Of a DNA stretch of 64,000 nt, positions 1 through 8,594 are shown piece by piece. Both the position numbers and the translations under genes were made by a program. The notes under the pieces were generated by a model. The model did not search any database. It worked only from the letters and a program-made list of their open reading frames with translations, and was not told where the DNA came from. This DNA is from an uncultured Thermofilaceae archaeon (GTDB lineage: Archaea > Thermoproteota > Thermoprotei > Thermofilales > Thermofilaceae). Within the stretch, counting starts at the first letter, position 1. Each line of letters opens with the position of its first letter. The stretch is taken from NCBI GenBank assembly GCA_938036345.1, contig CALHPJ010000002.1:62001-126000 (forward strand), read 5' to 3'.

Positions 1-29
1 GCATGTTACTGCAACACCTCTGCTGAGTT

Positions 30-299
30 ATGATCCCGATAGGCAAGGTTGTGAAGGCGACTCGCGATGGGAAGCTCGTGGTTAAGGCCGAAGCTATACC
101 ACAGCTCGGCGCGGAGGTTCGTGACGCATCCACCGGCTTGGTTGGCTACGTCGATGACATCATAGGCCCGGTAGCTTCACCTTACATAGTCGTTAAACTG
201 TCTGAGCAGAGGGTTAGGCAATCCGAGTATTTTGTGAACCGCGTGCTATACGCCACTACTGTAGTAAAAAAGCTGCGCGTAAGGGGTGGTTTAACATGA
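30..299 (+). CDS. gar1: H/ACA RNP protein Gar1
   Basis: An 89-residue protein with the small beta-barrel pattern of archaeal Gar1: an N-terminal IGKVVKATRDGKLVVKA strand pair, then VGYVDDIIGPVASPYIVVK, the conserved stretch in which G, D, GP and P recur across the family. In the family Gar1 binds Cbf5 in H/ACA ribonucleoproteins that pseudouridylate rRNA. The ATG is the first available and the length is typical. The gene overlaps the TFB gene by an ATGA junction, so the two are probably translationally coupled; a gar1-TFB pair is common in archaea. Confidence 0.9.
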   Translation: MIPIGKVVKATRDGKLVVKAEAIPQLGAEVRDASTGLVGYVDDIIGPVASPYIVVKLSEQRVRQSEYFVNRVLYATTVVKKLRVRGGLT

Positions 300-1171
300 A
301 TGAGGAGTGCCCGCAGTGTAGATCTGCGAAGCTAATCTTTGACCCGGCTACCGGCGAACGGAAATGCTCCGAGTGCGGCTACGTCGTAGAAGAGACAACA
401 GTAGACTTAGGACCCGAGTGGAGAGCTTACGATCGCCAGCAGGCGCTGCTTCGAGCGAGGGCGGAGCCGGTTAACCCCCAGCGTGAATTATGGACGCTTA
501 TAGGAAGTAAAGCCGGTCTAGGGGTGGCTAAGCGGGCTGAGTTCGCTAGGCTTTCCGTAATACAAGAGTTCGTATCTAAGGAAGGCGAGAGGGGACTAAC
601 CCACGGGTGGAGTGAAGTAAGCAGACTTGCCGCTGCAATACAAGCCTCACCACAAGTGAAGGACGAGGCTTTAAGGATATTTTCGCTGGCTCAGAAGGGG
701 GGATTGATCAAAGGGAGGAGCATACAGGGGATAGCGGCTGCGAGCATAGCTTTAGCATGTAGGGAGTATGGGCTCCCCAACCCCCTCCCCAAGTTGTGCA
801 AATACGTCTCCGTCAGCCCAAAGGACTTGAGGAGGTGCTACTTACTTTTGCTGGAAAACCTAGGGGGAGAGCTGAAGCTTAAACCCCCGGACCCCACGAA
901 ATACATACCAATGATTGCGAACAAGTTGAGCTTAAGCGTGGAAGTTCAGCGCACAGCCGCCAAAATCTTAGGGGCTGTAGCGGAGGCGCGCATCCTGCTG
1001 GGCAAGCCTCCGCGGAGCTTAGCGGCTGCCGCGCTCTACATATCCTCCATAATACATCGCGAGCGCAAATCCAGGGTAGATTTTGCAGCGGCTGTCGGTA
1101 TAACTGAGACTACTCTGAGGAAACACGTGAAGGAGCTCATCAGGAAGTTGGATGTAGAGATTCTCATTTGA
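296..1171 (+). CDS. tfb: Transcription initiation factor B (TFB)
   Basis: A 291-residue TFIIB-family protein. It starts with a zinc ribbon (C5-x2-C8 and C24-x2-C27), continues with a B-reader-like stretch (GPEWRAYDRQQALLRARAEP, about 39-58) and two cyclin repeats (about 90-190 and 200-290). KGRSIQGIAAASIALACREY in repeat 1 and the end of repeat 2 (ITETTLRKHVKELIRKL) match the family. TFB bridges TBP-bound promoter DNA and RNA polymerase. The linker between reader and core lacks the usual charged 'RKWQ'-like run, so it may be a divergent paralogue; whether the genome has other TFBs cannot be seen here. ATGA overlap with gar1. Confidence 0.9.
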   Translation: MNEECPQCRSAKLIFDPATGERKCSECGYVVEETTVDLGPEWRAYDRQQALLRARAEPVNPQRELWTLIGSKAGLGVAKRAEFARLSVIQEFVSKEGERGLTHGWSEVSRLAAAIQASPQVKDEALRIFSLAQKGGLIKGRSIQGIAAASIALACREYGLPNPLPKLCKYVSVSPKDLRRCYLLLLENLGGELKLKPPDPTKYIPMIANKLSLSVEVQRTAAKILGAVAEARILLGKPPRSLAAAALYISSIIHRERKSRVDFAAAVGITETTLRKHVKELIRKLDVEILI

Positions 1172-1216
1172 GAAGCAAAAAGGGCAAGTTAATATAGCCT
1201 GTTCTGCAGGAACATT

Positions 1217-1618
1217 ATGGGTATGCGTAGCGAGGCTAGAGAGCTTAAGCTGAGCGAGGGCGGCGGAGATCAGATAGAGAAACGCATACTCGACATAGTT
1301 TCGGCGTCCGGTGATGCAGGGGTACTGCAGCGGAACATATGGCAGCTGTTAAACTTAGACAGCAGAAAGGGAAGCAAAATAGTGAAGCGGCTCGAGCGTA
1401 TGGGATTCATCTCCAGGGAGGTTGTAGTCCATAGGGGGAGGAAAATGTATGTGTTGAAGCCAACGCCCAGGTTACTGCGCGCACCCCGATTGCCGCAGCT
1501 GTTGGAGGAGATTCCGTGCTTCTACTGCCCGCTTCTCCTTTCCTGCTCTAATGAACAGCAGAGAGTTTTGAGTTGCGAGAAACTGAACCAGTGGCTCGTA
1601 AACGGGGTGGACAAGTGA
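1217..1618 (+). CDS. TFE-beta-like winged-helix factor (RPC34/RPC39 family)
   Basis: A 133-residue protein with a winged helix at about 18-82 (ILDIVSASGDAGVLQRNIWQ, then KGSKIVKRLERMGFISREVV) and a C-terminal cysteine cluster C101-x2-C104-x5-C110-x9-C120. A single winged helix followed by a four-cysteine iron-sulfur domain is the architecture of crenarchaeal TFE-beta, the partner of TFE-alpha in open-complex formation. The position directly after TFB fits a basal transcription role. The assignment rests on architecture, not alignment; another small FeS winged-helix regulator remains possible. The stop lies three bases before the next start. Confidence 0.65.
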   Translation: MGMRSEARELKLSEGGGDQIEKRILDIVSASGDAGVLQRNIWQLLNLDSRKGSKIVKRLERMGFISREVVVHRGRKMYVLKPTPRLLRAPRLPQLLEEIPCFYCPLLLSCSNEQQRVLSCEKLNQWLVNGVDK

Positions 1619-1620
1619 AT

Positions 1621-2175
1621 ATGGTCCGATGCTTCGTGGCTGTGGATGTTGACGATATCGGCGTCGTCTCAAGGGTCACTAGGATTCAACAGCAGATTAG
1701 CGAGACTGGAGCTAAGTTAAAGCTCGTAGAACCCGAGAACCTTCACCTCACCTTGAGGTTTATCGGCGAGGTTGAAGTAGAACAAATTGGCAGAATAGTG
1801 GAGGCACTGGAGCGCGTCGAGTTCGTAAGCTTCCAGGTCGAGTTCGCTAGTCTGGGTGCGTTTCCCAATAATCGCAGGCCTCGTGTTATATGGATTGGGG
1901 TGAGAAGGGGGGCTGCCGAGCTCGCCGAGCTCAGCGCAAATGTGAACTCAGCCCTCTCCAAGTTAAGGTTGCCTAAACCCGAGGAAGAGTTTACCCCGCA
2001 CCTAACTATCGCAAGGGTAAAAGCTGGCGCAGGGTCGCTGGCGGCCTTCATCGAGAAGAATTCAAATGTAGAGGTAGGTACGATGGCAGTCAATTCCTTC
2101 AGGCTTAAGAAAAGCATACTGACGCCCCGGGGACCTATTTACGAGACACTTTACGAGAAGAGGGCGACCGGGTAG
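1621..2175 (+). CDS. thpR: RNA 2',3'-cyclic phosphodiesterase (2H family, ThpR)
   Basis: A 184-residue 2H phosphoesterase. The two catalytic tetrapeptides are visible: H42-L-T44 in NLHLTLRF and H127-L-T129 in FTPHLTIARV, with the family start MVRCFVAVDV. Such enzymes open 2',3'-cyclic phosphates and can ligate tRNA halves in vitro. The reading frame is open further upstream to 1573, but ATG 1621 gives the canonical N-terminus and falls three bases after the preceding stop. The gene sits in an RNA-processing run with cca. Confidence 0.9.
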   Translation: MVRCFVAVDVDDIGVVSRVTRIQQQISETGAKLKLVEPENLHLTLRFIGEVEVEQIGRIVEALERVEFVSFQVEFASLGAFPNNRRPRVIWIGVRRGAAELAELSANVNSALSKLRLPKPEEEFTPHLTIARVKAGAGSLAAFIEKNSNVEVGTMAVNSFRLKKSILTPRGPIYETLYEKRATG

Positions 2176-2180
2176 AAGGG

Positions 2181-3563
2181 ATGGATTTTCACGAGATACT
2201 AGCCGAAGTTTTACGACGCGAGACTCCGACAGAAAGCAGGGCGCTTGAGGTCGAACAAGCTGTTCAGCTGGTCTTAACCGCTTTGAAGCAAGTGCTGAAC
2301 GCCGAAAGCGTGAAGGCCGAGGTGGAAGTGGAGGGGTCGTTCACAAAGGGTACATGGCTACCGGGAGACGTAGACGTTGATATTTTCCTGCTGTTCGATC
2401 CAGAGATGCCGCTGGAGAAGCTGGAAGAGGTGGGCTTGAGAATCGCAGTTAAAGCCGCTGAGAGCCTGGGGGCTAACTTCAGGAGAATGTACGCGTCCCA
2501 CCCCTACCTAACGCTAGAGCTACCTACCTGCGTAGTCGACGTGGTGCCAGCTTACAAAGTGCCCTCCCCCTCCGAGATTAGATCTCCTGTGGATCGCACG
2601 CCTTTCCACACAAGGTACGTAAAAGCCCGGGTGGAGCGCAGACCCGAGCTAAAAGGGGAAATAAGGGTGGCGAAGAGGTTCATGAAGGGAATCGAAGTTT
2701 ATGGCGCCGAAATAAGGGTTGAGGGCTTTTCCGGCTACTTGGTAGAGCTCCTAGTAATACACTTCGGCTCGTTTATCTCGCTCCTGAAAGCGGCCTCTAC
2801 ATGGAAACCGTACAAGGTTGTTATAGACCCGGAAAACCATTACAGCGATCCCCGGCAGGCGTTGAAGAGGTTCCATGAACCGCTTGTAGTGGTAGATCCC
2901 GTGGATCCTAAGAGGAACGTAGCCAGCCCTGTTTCACTTGAGTGCATGAGCAAATTCATAGCAGCAGCTAGAGCATTCCTCCGGGCTCCCAACCTACGCT
3001 TCTTCTACCCTGCTAAGAGGGACCAGCTACCTGGGCTCCAAGAGTTGCTGAGGTCGAGGTCCATTGTGGCTTTGCGCATCGAGATACCGGAGTTACCAGA
3101 GGATGTCCTTTGGGGACAGGCTAAGAAAGCGCTTAGAGCGTTAAGCCATGGACTTGAAAGGTACGGTTTCAGCGTTTTAGCCTCCACGGCCTGGTCGCAA
3201 GGCAGGGAGCTGGTCCTGCTCTTCGAACTCGAAGAACTCGTGCTACCTCCTATCGAGAAGCACTACGGCCCACCCGTGTACTCGAGCCACGACGCTAGAT
3301 TCCTCGAAACGTATGCGAGCTCGGTTGCGGGCCCTTACATCGAGGGGGAGAGATGGGTTGTGATAAGACCTCGCCGAGTGAGGTGCGTGGAGGATGCTCT
3401 CTCGAAGCTGCTGCATTCCTGTAACATCGGCGAGCACTTAACCTCTAGCCTAAAGGCTGGCTACAGGCTATTCACCGGTGAAAGCGTAGTGGAGGCGTCG
3501 AGCAATGAGGACTTCAAAATTTTCCTAGCTGAGTGGCTTGTCCGGAAACCCCCGTGGGGCTAA
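2181..3563 (+). CDS. cca: CCA-adding tRNA nucleotidyltransferase, archaeal class I
   Basis: A 460-residue enzyme that adds CCA to tRNA 3' ends. The polymerase-beta-type motif is clear near residues 52-69 (GSFTKGTWLPGDVDVDIF), where the D-x-D pair binds metal, and a third carboxylate lies in CVVDVVPAYK (about 116-125). The length is typical of class I archaeal enzymes, with central and tail domains following. The tRNA-Ala gene in this window already encodes CCA, so for that tRNA the enzyme would act in repair. The start is ATG five bases after the thpR stop. Confidence 0.93.
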   Translation: MDFHEILAEVLRRETPTESRALEVEQAVQLVLTALKQVLNAESVKAEVEVEGSFTKGTWLPGDVDVDIFLLFDPEMPLEKLEEVGLRIAVKAAESLGANFRRMYASHPYLTLELPTCVVDVVPAYKVPSPSEIRSPVDRTPFHTRYVKARVERRPELKGEIRVAKRFMKGIEVYGAEIRVEGFSGYLVELLVIHFGSFISLLKAASTWKPYKVVIDPENHYSDPRQALKRFHEPLVVVDPVDPKRNVASPVSLECMSKFIAAARAFLRAPNLRFFYPAKRDQLPGLQELLRSRSIVALRIEIPELPEDVLWGQAKKALRALSHGLERYGFSVLASTAWSQGRELVLLFELEELVLPPIEKHYGPPVYSSHDARFLETYASSVAGPYIEGERWVVIRPRRVRCVEDALSKLLHSCNIGEHLTSSLKAGYRLFTGESVVEASSNEDFKIFLAEWLVRKPPWG

Positions 3564-4282
3564 ACATCTGGGAGCTAGAGCCAAAACGCTTGCACATCCT
3601 CACATACCCTTCCCTGTCCCTGGATACTGCGAGGCAAAGGCTAGTGGAGCTAGGCATGCTGGGGGTCGACAAATTAGTGTTCGAAGGCCCTACAGAGATA
3701 GGAGGTGTCCGCGTAATCGCGAAAGGCACTACGGGGATCGTGGTTAAGGGTGTAAGGAATTATCGGGAGGTAGCTGTAAAAATTAGAAGAGCCGACGCAA
3801 ATAGGCGCTCCCTACTAGACGAAGCAGCGAAGCTGCGTCTGGCAAACACAGCTGGGATAGGACCGCGGCTCCTAGCAGCGTCCAGGAATTTCCTAGTCTG
3901 GGGCTTCGTTGAAGGAATCAAGTTGGGGGAATGGATTCCGCAAGCAGATGTGAAAGACGTGCTTGAAGTCGTTCGCGAACTGCTCCGCCAAGCCTTAGTT
4001 CTAGACTCACTCGGCTTAGTGCACCAAGAGCTATCCAGGGTGGGGAACCACGTACTGGTCACCCCCGGATTACAGCCGGTTATCTTCGACTTTGAAACAG
4101 CCAGCCTAAGTAGCAGCAGAAGCAACCTAACCCAGCTAGTCAACGCGCTTTTAGTCAAGGAATCACCCATTTCAGAGAAAGTGCAGCGGGCGTTCAATGT
4201 GGAACGTAAGCACGTCCTCGAGATGATAAGGGAGTACAAAAAGACCCGCAACCCCAACAGCTTAAGCGCTTTACTGGGCTAA
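3533..4282 (+). CDS. Predicted Ser/Thr protein kinase, COG2112 type
   Basis: A 249-residue kinase-like protein starting at GTG and overlapping the cca end by 31 bases. VAVKIRR (about 81-87) supplies the ATP-site lysine, a glycine-rich GTTGIVVKG precedes it, and IFDFETAS near 183-190 is the DFG-equivalent. The catalytic-loop equivalent reads HQELSRVGNH, with Glu where classical kinases have the HxD aspartate. My recollection is that this H-x-E-L-S-R form and the following N-x-T motif are typical of the archaeal COG2112 group, so I do not treat it as damage. The substrate is unknown. Its place after cca suggests a link to RNA metabolism only by association. Confidence 0.72.
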   Translation: MACPETPVGLNIWELEPKRLHILTYPSLSLDTARQRLVELGMLGVDKLVFEGPTEIGGVRVIAKGTTGIVVKGVRNYREVAVKIRRADANRRSLLDEAAKLRLANTAGIGPRLLAASRNFLVWGFVEGIKLGEWIPQADVKDVLEVVRELLRQALVLDSLGLVHQELSRVGNHVLVTPGLQPVIFDFETASLSSSRSNLTQLVNALLVKESPISEKVQRAFNVERKHVLEMIREYKKTRNPNSLSALLG

Positions 4283-4284
4283 GG

Positions 4285-6585
4285 TCAAACGATGGGGGAT
4301 CCCCCGATTGCCTCAGCCGGGATCAAGCCCGCAAGCCTCCCGCCACTCACCTGCTCCAGCATCTCCAGAGCTTTCCTCCTCGATAACACCTTATTGTTGT
4401 TGCCGCAGTAAGGCGAGTACACGCACTTAGGGCAGCCGTCCTCGCAGTCGCACAACCTCAAAATTCTTAAAGCCTTCGAAAGAGAGTCCTCTAGGCGCCT
4501 AAAAAGCAGCTTCGAGCAGCCGGAGCCGCCCGGGTAGCTATCGTAGATGAATACGTGGCCGGTTGGAAAGCTAATCCCTCCCAGGTCGGTTAAGCTGGCG
4601 CCGACTATCGTTTGAGCGGATGCGATGAGCACGTGCTCGATCGCGTGGAAAGCCTCTGCGTTTCCAATTAAACCCCACGCTGGGTTTACGGGGAACCTTA
4701 AAAGCACGCCCCTGGTGGCGAACCCGTACGCGTACTCTCTTTCGAGAACTGTTTCACTCAGCGTCGCTCCGCTTTCGAAATCCTTTGCAACGTAACCGTA
4801 TACTACTTCCCTTACGCTTAACTTCCCGTACTCGATGCTTAACCCTAGCATCTCTCGGGAAATCTCGGGCGAGAAGCTCTCAGGAGCCGAATAATAAAGC
4901 GCGCTAGTCACCAAACCGTAGTGAGGTGGCAGTTCCGTGACCACGGCCCGCGCAGGGGATAGCTCGATGGAGAGGTAGGCTTTGCCCCCGTGGAGGTATA
5001 CTCCGCCGGGGAAAAGCTCCTTTAACGCGGCTGGCATCTCCCTAAACCCTATGAGCTTCCCCTTCACGTCGTATATTCTCACAATATCGCCAGTACCTCT
5101 CAAACCGGGGCTTCTCCGCAGGTAGCGGGAACCAGCGGGAGTGCACCTAACGTACCTCCCCCCTCTAACGGTCCTCAAGAGGCCGCCCTCGAGGAGCTCA
5201 TCAACGATCTTCCTCTCGAAGGTATCCAATTCGTCCACCCGCAGCGGTAGGTCCGCAGCTGCAGCGGTCAGCTGGACTTTCGCGACCTCCTCGTTGCGCG
5301 TCTCTATTGCTACGGGCTCAGGCTCCTTACCGAAGAACTCCTCCGGAAAGTTCGCGTAGTACTGGCCAATAGGGTCATCTCCTAAGACTGTTAACACGTA
5401 CGCTTTTCTCCCCCTCCTCCCGCAGCGCCCCGTTCGCTGCATGTACTTGCTGAAGGAAGGGGGTATGTTAGCTAGGATTACGCAGTCCAGATCGCCGATA
5501 TCTATCCCTAGCTCGAGTGTAGGAGTTGCCGCGACAGCCATGATTCTACCGCTTCTTAACCCTTCCTCAACCTCCCTGCGCTGCCCGGGCAATAGCCCGG
5601 CCCTATGCACGTAAACATCGACACCGAGCCTCTGGCACAGCCTGAAGATCAGCTCCACAGCCCTGTGGCTGTCGGCGAATGCCACGGTTTTCAACCCCTT
5701 CTTCACGCAGGTGGCGATTAGGGCAGCAACTTCAGCGAGCCTGGATCTCGCGACAGGTTTCAGCATCGCGTGTATGACGGGGCTTCGCCTGCCAGATCCA
5801 GCGTGGATAACGTTCACCTCGCTCCCAAACAGCGACTGGGCGAATTCCCCGGGGTTACCTATCGTGGCGCTAGTTCCGATGAAGGTCGGTTCAGCGTCCA
5901 TGATCCTCTTCAGCCTTTTCAGTACATAACTCACGTGAGCGCCTAGAACCCCGCTGTAAGCGTGGGCATCGTCTAGGACTACGTACTCAGCGGTTGAGCA
6001 CAGCTTTCTGAACTCCTGCGAGCGCATCAAACCGTAGTGCAGCATATCGGGGTTTGTGAGCAGTATCTGAGGGGGGAAGCTATAGATTACCCTCCGCTCT
6101 TTTTCCTCCGTATCCCCGTCGAGGATTAAGGCCCTAACCCCGAAAAGGAGGTTGACTAAGGAGTTGACGCGCGCCACCTGATCACGCGCGAGCGCCTTAG
6201 TGGGGTAGACCAGTATAGCGCGCACTCGCGGCGCGGGATCCTGCATAACATCCTCGAGTATCGGTATGAGGAATGCCTCGGTTTTCCCAGTTCCGGTTCC
6301 AGCTACTATGAAGGTGTTCACCCCAGCTTTAATCGACTTTACAGCCTCGGCCTGGAAGCGGTACAGGTTGCTTATACCCCTCTTCCTCAGAGCTTCTACA
6401 AGGACTGCAGAGGATACCACCTCCTCCACCGGTGGCCCGAGTTCCGGCGGCGCGGGCTTCTCGACATACACTTTCACAGTCCTATGCCCTTCGTCTCTGC
6501 GCAGCTCGTCAATCAGCTCGTCGGAGCCGTGGAACTCCTCGAAAGCCACGCGCGTTAAATGGTTACACGCTCTTAAAGCTTCCAA
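4285..6585 (-). CDS. Superfamily 2 DNA helicase, Hrq1/YprA type (DUF1998 tail)
   Basis: A 766-residue ATP-dependent helicase. Walker A is AGTGTGKTEAF (K101), Walker B is VVLDDAHAY (205-208, DDAH instead of DEAH), motif III is SAT at 239-241, and motif VI is QRTGRCGRRG. The C-terminus has the cysteine cluster C712, C714, C718, C721, C727 typical of the DUF1998 zinc module of Hrq1/YprA/MrfA-like helicases, which act in DNA repair. The listed start is TTG; GTG at 6549 (residue 13) is a plausible alternative because a TTTAAA element lies only a few bases before the TTG. It converges with the kinase gene, ending two bases away. Confidence 0.85.
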   Translation of the reverse strand: MEALRACNHLTRVAFEEFHGSDELIDELRRDEGHRTVKVYVEKPAPPELGPPVEEVVSSAVLVEALRKRGISNLYRFQAEAVKSIKAGVNTFIVAGTGTGKTEAFLIPILEDVMQDPAPRVRAILVYPTKALARDQVARVNSLVNLLFGVRALILDGDTEEKERRVIYSFPPQILLTNPDMLHYGLMRSQEFRKLCSTAEYVVLDDAHAYSGVLGAHVSYVLKRLKRIMDAEPTFIGTSATIGNPGEFAQSLFGSEVNVIHAGSGRRSPVIHAMLKPVARSRLAEVAALIATCVKKGLKTVAFADSHRAVELIFRLCQRLGVDVYVHRAGLLPGQRREVEEGLRSGRIMAVAATPTLELGIDIGDLDCVILANIPPSFSKYMQRTGRCGRRGRKAYVLTVLGDDPIGQYYANFPEEFFGKEPEPVAIETRNEEVAKVQLTAAAADLPLRVDELDTFERKIVDELLEGGLLRTVRGGRYVRCTPAGSRYLRRSPGLRGTGDIVRIYDVKGKLIGFREMPAALKELFPGGVYLHGGKAYLSIELSPARAVVTELPPHYGLVTSALYYSAPESFSPEISREMLGLSIEYGKLSVREVVYGYVAKDFESGATLSETVLEREYAYGFATRGVLLRFPVNPAWGLIGNAEAFHAIEHVLIASAQTIVGASLTDLGGISFPTGHVFIYDSYPGGSGCSKLLFRRLEDSLSKALRILRLCDCEDGCPKCVYSPYCGNNNKVLSRRKALEMLEQVSGGRLAGLIPAEAIGGSPIV

Positions 6586-6614
6586 GGGCCTTTAAATGGC
6601 TCATTCCGCTCTTT

Positions 6615-7403
6615 TCACCTGACATGCACAATTTCGCTAGCTCTGATCACCACCAGTCTTCCGCTGGCAGACTCCAATACCAGCGAGCCGTCATCCGCTA
6701 TATCCTTGGCGGTACCCTCTAAGGTGCTCCCGCTGGGCAATAGCGCTCTCACTCTCCTGTTTAGCGTTGACGTCTTGGACCTCAACTCCCTGATCACCGG
6801 AGCACGGTCACCCCGGGTAAGCGCGGCATAACGCTCATCAAAGCACGTGAGGAAAGCTGTGAGCAGCGGAAGCCTAGGTACCGGATGGCCGAGGAGTTCG
6901 CGAAGGGTGACCGCCGCGGTTGACAACTCGCGGGGCAGGTCGTTGTTTACGTTGATGCCGACCCCGAGCAGCAGGTAGTGCGCTTCCCCCGCGGAGAAAG
7001 CCTCGCCTAGGACCCCGCATACCTTCCTCTCACCCACTACCACGTCATTCGGCCATTTAATCCACGCCTCAATCCCCCACAGCCTGCCGAGAGCTTTTGT
7101 CACGCTTAAAGCTGCCGCTAAACCTGTTAGGTGGGCGATCTCCAGGGGCGGTTGCAGCAGCAGCGTTAACCAGATGCCGCCGGGGGGCGCTACCCAGCTC
7201 CTGTTAAACCTACCGCGACCGGCGTACATCCTCTCAGCTAAAACCAGCGTGCCTTCCCTCTCCCCATGCTCAGCCAGTTGCCTAGCCACATCCTGAGTTG
7301 ACGAAGTTGAGGGTAGGTAAATGGCCCTGTACGCCACGTGCGTGCGCAGCCTGGATATTTCATCGTGAAGGCCAGAGAGGTCTGGGGGCACGCCCTCCTC
7401 CAT
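6615..7403 (-). CDS. birA: Biotin--[biotin carboxyl carrier protein] ligase
   Basis: A 262-residue monofunctional biotin protein ligase without the N-terminal DNA-binding domain of bacterial BirA. The biotin/ATP motif GRGRFNRSW is at 62-70, KWPNDVVV at 116-123, and the central GVGINVNN strand and C-terminal SH3-like cap are present. The enzyme activates biotin as biotinyl-AMP and attaches it to a carrier lysine. The frame is open to 7469, but ATG 7403 gives the family N-terminus and lies 31 bp from a palindromic TATA-like element shared with the divergent gene. No biotin carboxylase gene is in this window. Confidence 0.92.
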   Translation of the reverse strand: MEEGVPPDLSGLHDEISRLRTHVAYRAIYLPSTSSTQDVARQLAEHGEREGTLVLAERMYAGRGRFNRSWVAPPGGIWLTLLLQPPLEIAHLTGLAAALSVTKALGRLWGIEAWIKWPNDVVVGERKVCGVLGEAFSAGEAHYLLLGVGINVNNDLPRELSTAAVTLRELLGHPVPRLPLLTAFLTCFDERYAALTRGDRAPVIRELRSKTSTLNRRVRALLPSGSTLEGTAKDIADDGSLVLESASGRLVVIRASEIVHVR

Positions 7404-7429
7404 CGCCGTACCATGTGGAAATCGAAACC

Positions 7430-7437
7430 TTATATAA
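7430..7437. promoter_or_regulatory. Palindromic TATA element serving divergent genes
   Basis: TTATATAA reads the same on both strands and lies inside CCTTATATAAAGG. Its centre is about 24 bp before the GTG of the plus-strand epimerase gene and about 31 bp before the ATG of the minus-strand biotin ligase. Both distances fit archaeal TATA-to-start spacing of leaderless or nearly leaderless transcripts, and no second TATA-like element is apparent in the 53-bp gap. Confidence 0.6.
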
Positions 7438-7456
7438 AGGAGAGGGTTAAGGATGT

Positions 7457-8563
7457 GTGGAATGGCCACGGGTAGTTGGTGTAGAAATTTTTAGCGGGGA
7501 ACTGCCTTACCATGAACCATTTACAATCGCTCTAGGCACGTCTACAGCATCTTGGAACATAGTTGTAAGGGTGCTGACCGAGGATGGCTTCGAGGGCTGG
7601 GGTGAGGGCTCTCCGTCATACTCCGTGCTCGGCGAGACCAGGGGTCTAGTAGTGTCGTGGGCGAAGAAGCTGGCTGAAAGGCTTTTGACGGAGAAGTGCT
7701 CCAGCTTCGAACACCTCTACTTGCTGTGTGCAAGTTCCCGCTCACCGAGCGCGGCTGCCGCTGTAGAGGAGGCGGTTCTTGACGCCTGGGCTAGAGGGGC
7801 CGGGCTCAGTGTAACTAAGTTACTTGGAGGCCCGCTTAGGGACAGGTTCGAGACAGACGTTACAATCGGGATAATGAAGCCCGAGGAGCAGGCGGCGAGG
7901 GCTGTCAAATACGTTGAACAAGGGTTTAGGACGCTGAAGATCAAGCTCGGAGCGGATCCGGAAGAGGACGTGCAAAGGATTCGCGCAGTAAGGGACGCGG
8001 TTGGCGAGGGGGTGCGGATCAGGGTTGACGCGAACCAGGGGTGGAGTGTGGAGAACGCTGTGCGCGTAATCAGCAAGCTGGCTAACTACGACGTAGAGTA
8101 CGTGGAGCAGCCGGTGAAGTGGGATGATATCGGTGGGTTGGCAACTGTTCGGAGGAGCTCTCCCCTGCCGATAGCTGTAGATGAAAGCGTTAAGACTGCC
8201 GTCGACGTGTTTAAGGTTGCCAAAGCGGAGGCCGCCGACATAGTCAACATTAAGGTGATGAAAAGCGGGGGGCTGCTCGGAGCGCTTAGGGTCGCCCACG
8301 CAAGCGAGGCCGCGGGTCTGGAAAACATGATTGGCTGCATGGGTGAGAGCAGGCTTGGGATAACCGGAGCCGTTTGCCTAGCGGGGAGCGTTTCTAACAT
8401 AAAGTACTTCGACCTGGATTCGGACATCCTCCTAGCTTCCGACTACGCAAGCGGCGGATCCCGCGTAGAAAGGGGTGAACGCGAAGTTCCCAGCGCACCG
8501 GGGTTAGGCGTCGAAGTTGACAGGAAGAAGCTAGTAAAGCTCGCTGTGATGGGCAGAGCATAG
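7457..8563 (+). CDS. Enolase-superfamily enzyme, probable dipeptide epimerase
   Basis: A 368-residue member of the muconate-lactonizing-enzyme subgroup. The catalytic set is complete: K161-x-K163 (TLKIKLG), D191 in VDANQGW, E217 in YVEQP, D242 in AVDES and K266 in NIKVMKSGG. The C-terminal DLDSD segment resembles the DxD that binds the dipeptide amino group in Ala-Glu epimerases, so dipeptide epimerase is the likeliest activity. o-Succinylbenzoate synthase or another racemase cannot be excluded. The start is GTG, about 24 bp after the shared palindromic TATA, and probably leaderless. Confidence 0.8.
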   Translation: MEWPRVVGVEIFSGELPYHEPFTIALGTSTASWNIVVRVLTEDGFEGWGEGSPSYSVLGETRGLVVSWAKKLAERLLTEKCSSFEHLYLLCASSRSPSAAAAVEEAVLDAWARGAGLSVTKLLGGPLRDRFETDVTIGIMKPEEQAARAVKYVEQGFRTLKIKLGADPEEDVQRIRAVRDAVGEGVRIRVDANQGWSVENAVRVISKLANYDVEYVEQPVKWDDIGGLATVRRSSPLPIAVDESVKTAVDVFKVAKAEAADIVNIKVMKSGGLLGALRVAHASEAAGLENMIGCMGESRLGITGAVCLAGSVSNIKYFDLDSDILLASDYASGGSRVERGEREVPSAPGLGVEVDRKKLVKLAVMGRA

Positions 8564-8594
8564 CCCAAGCGACCTTCATTTGCGGCGGCCGCAA

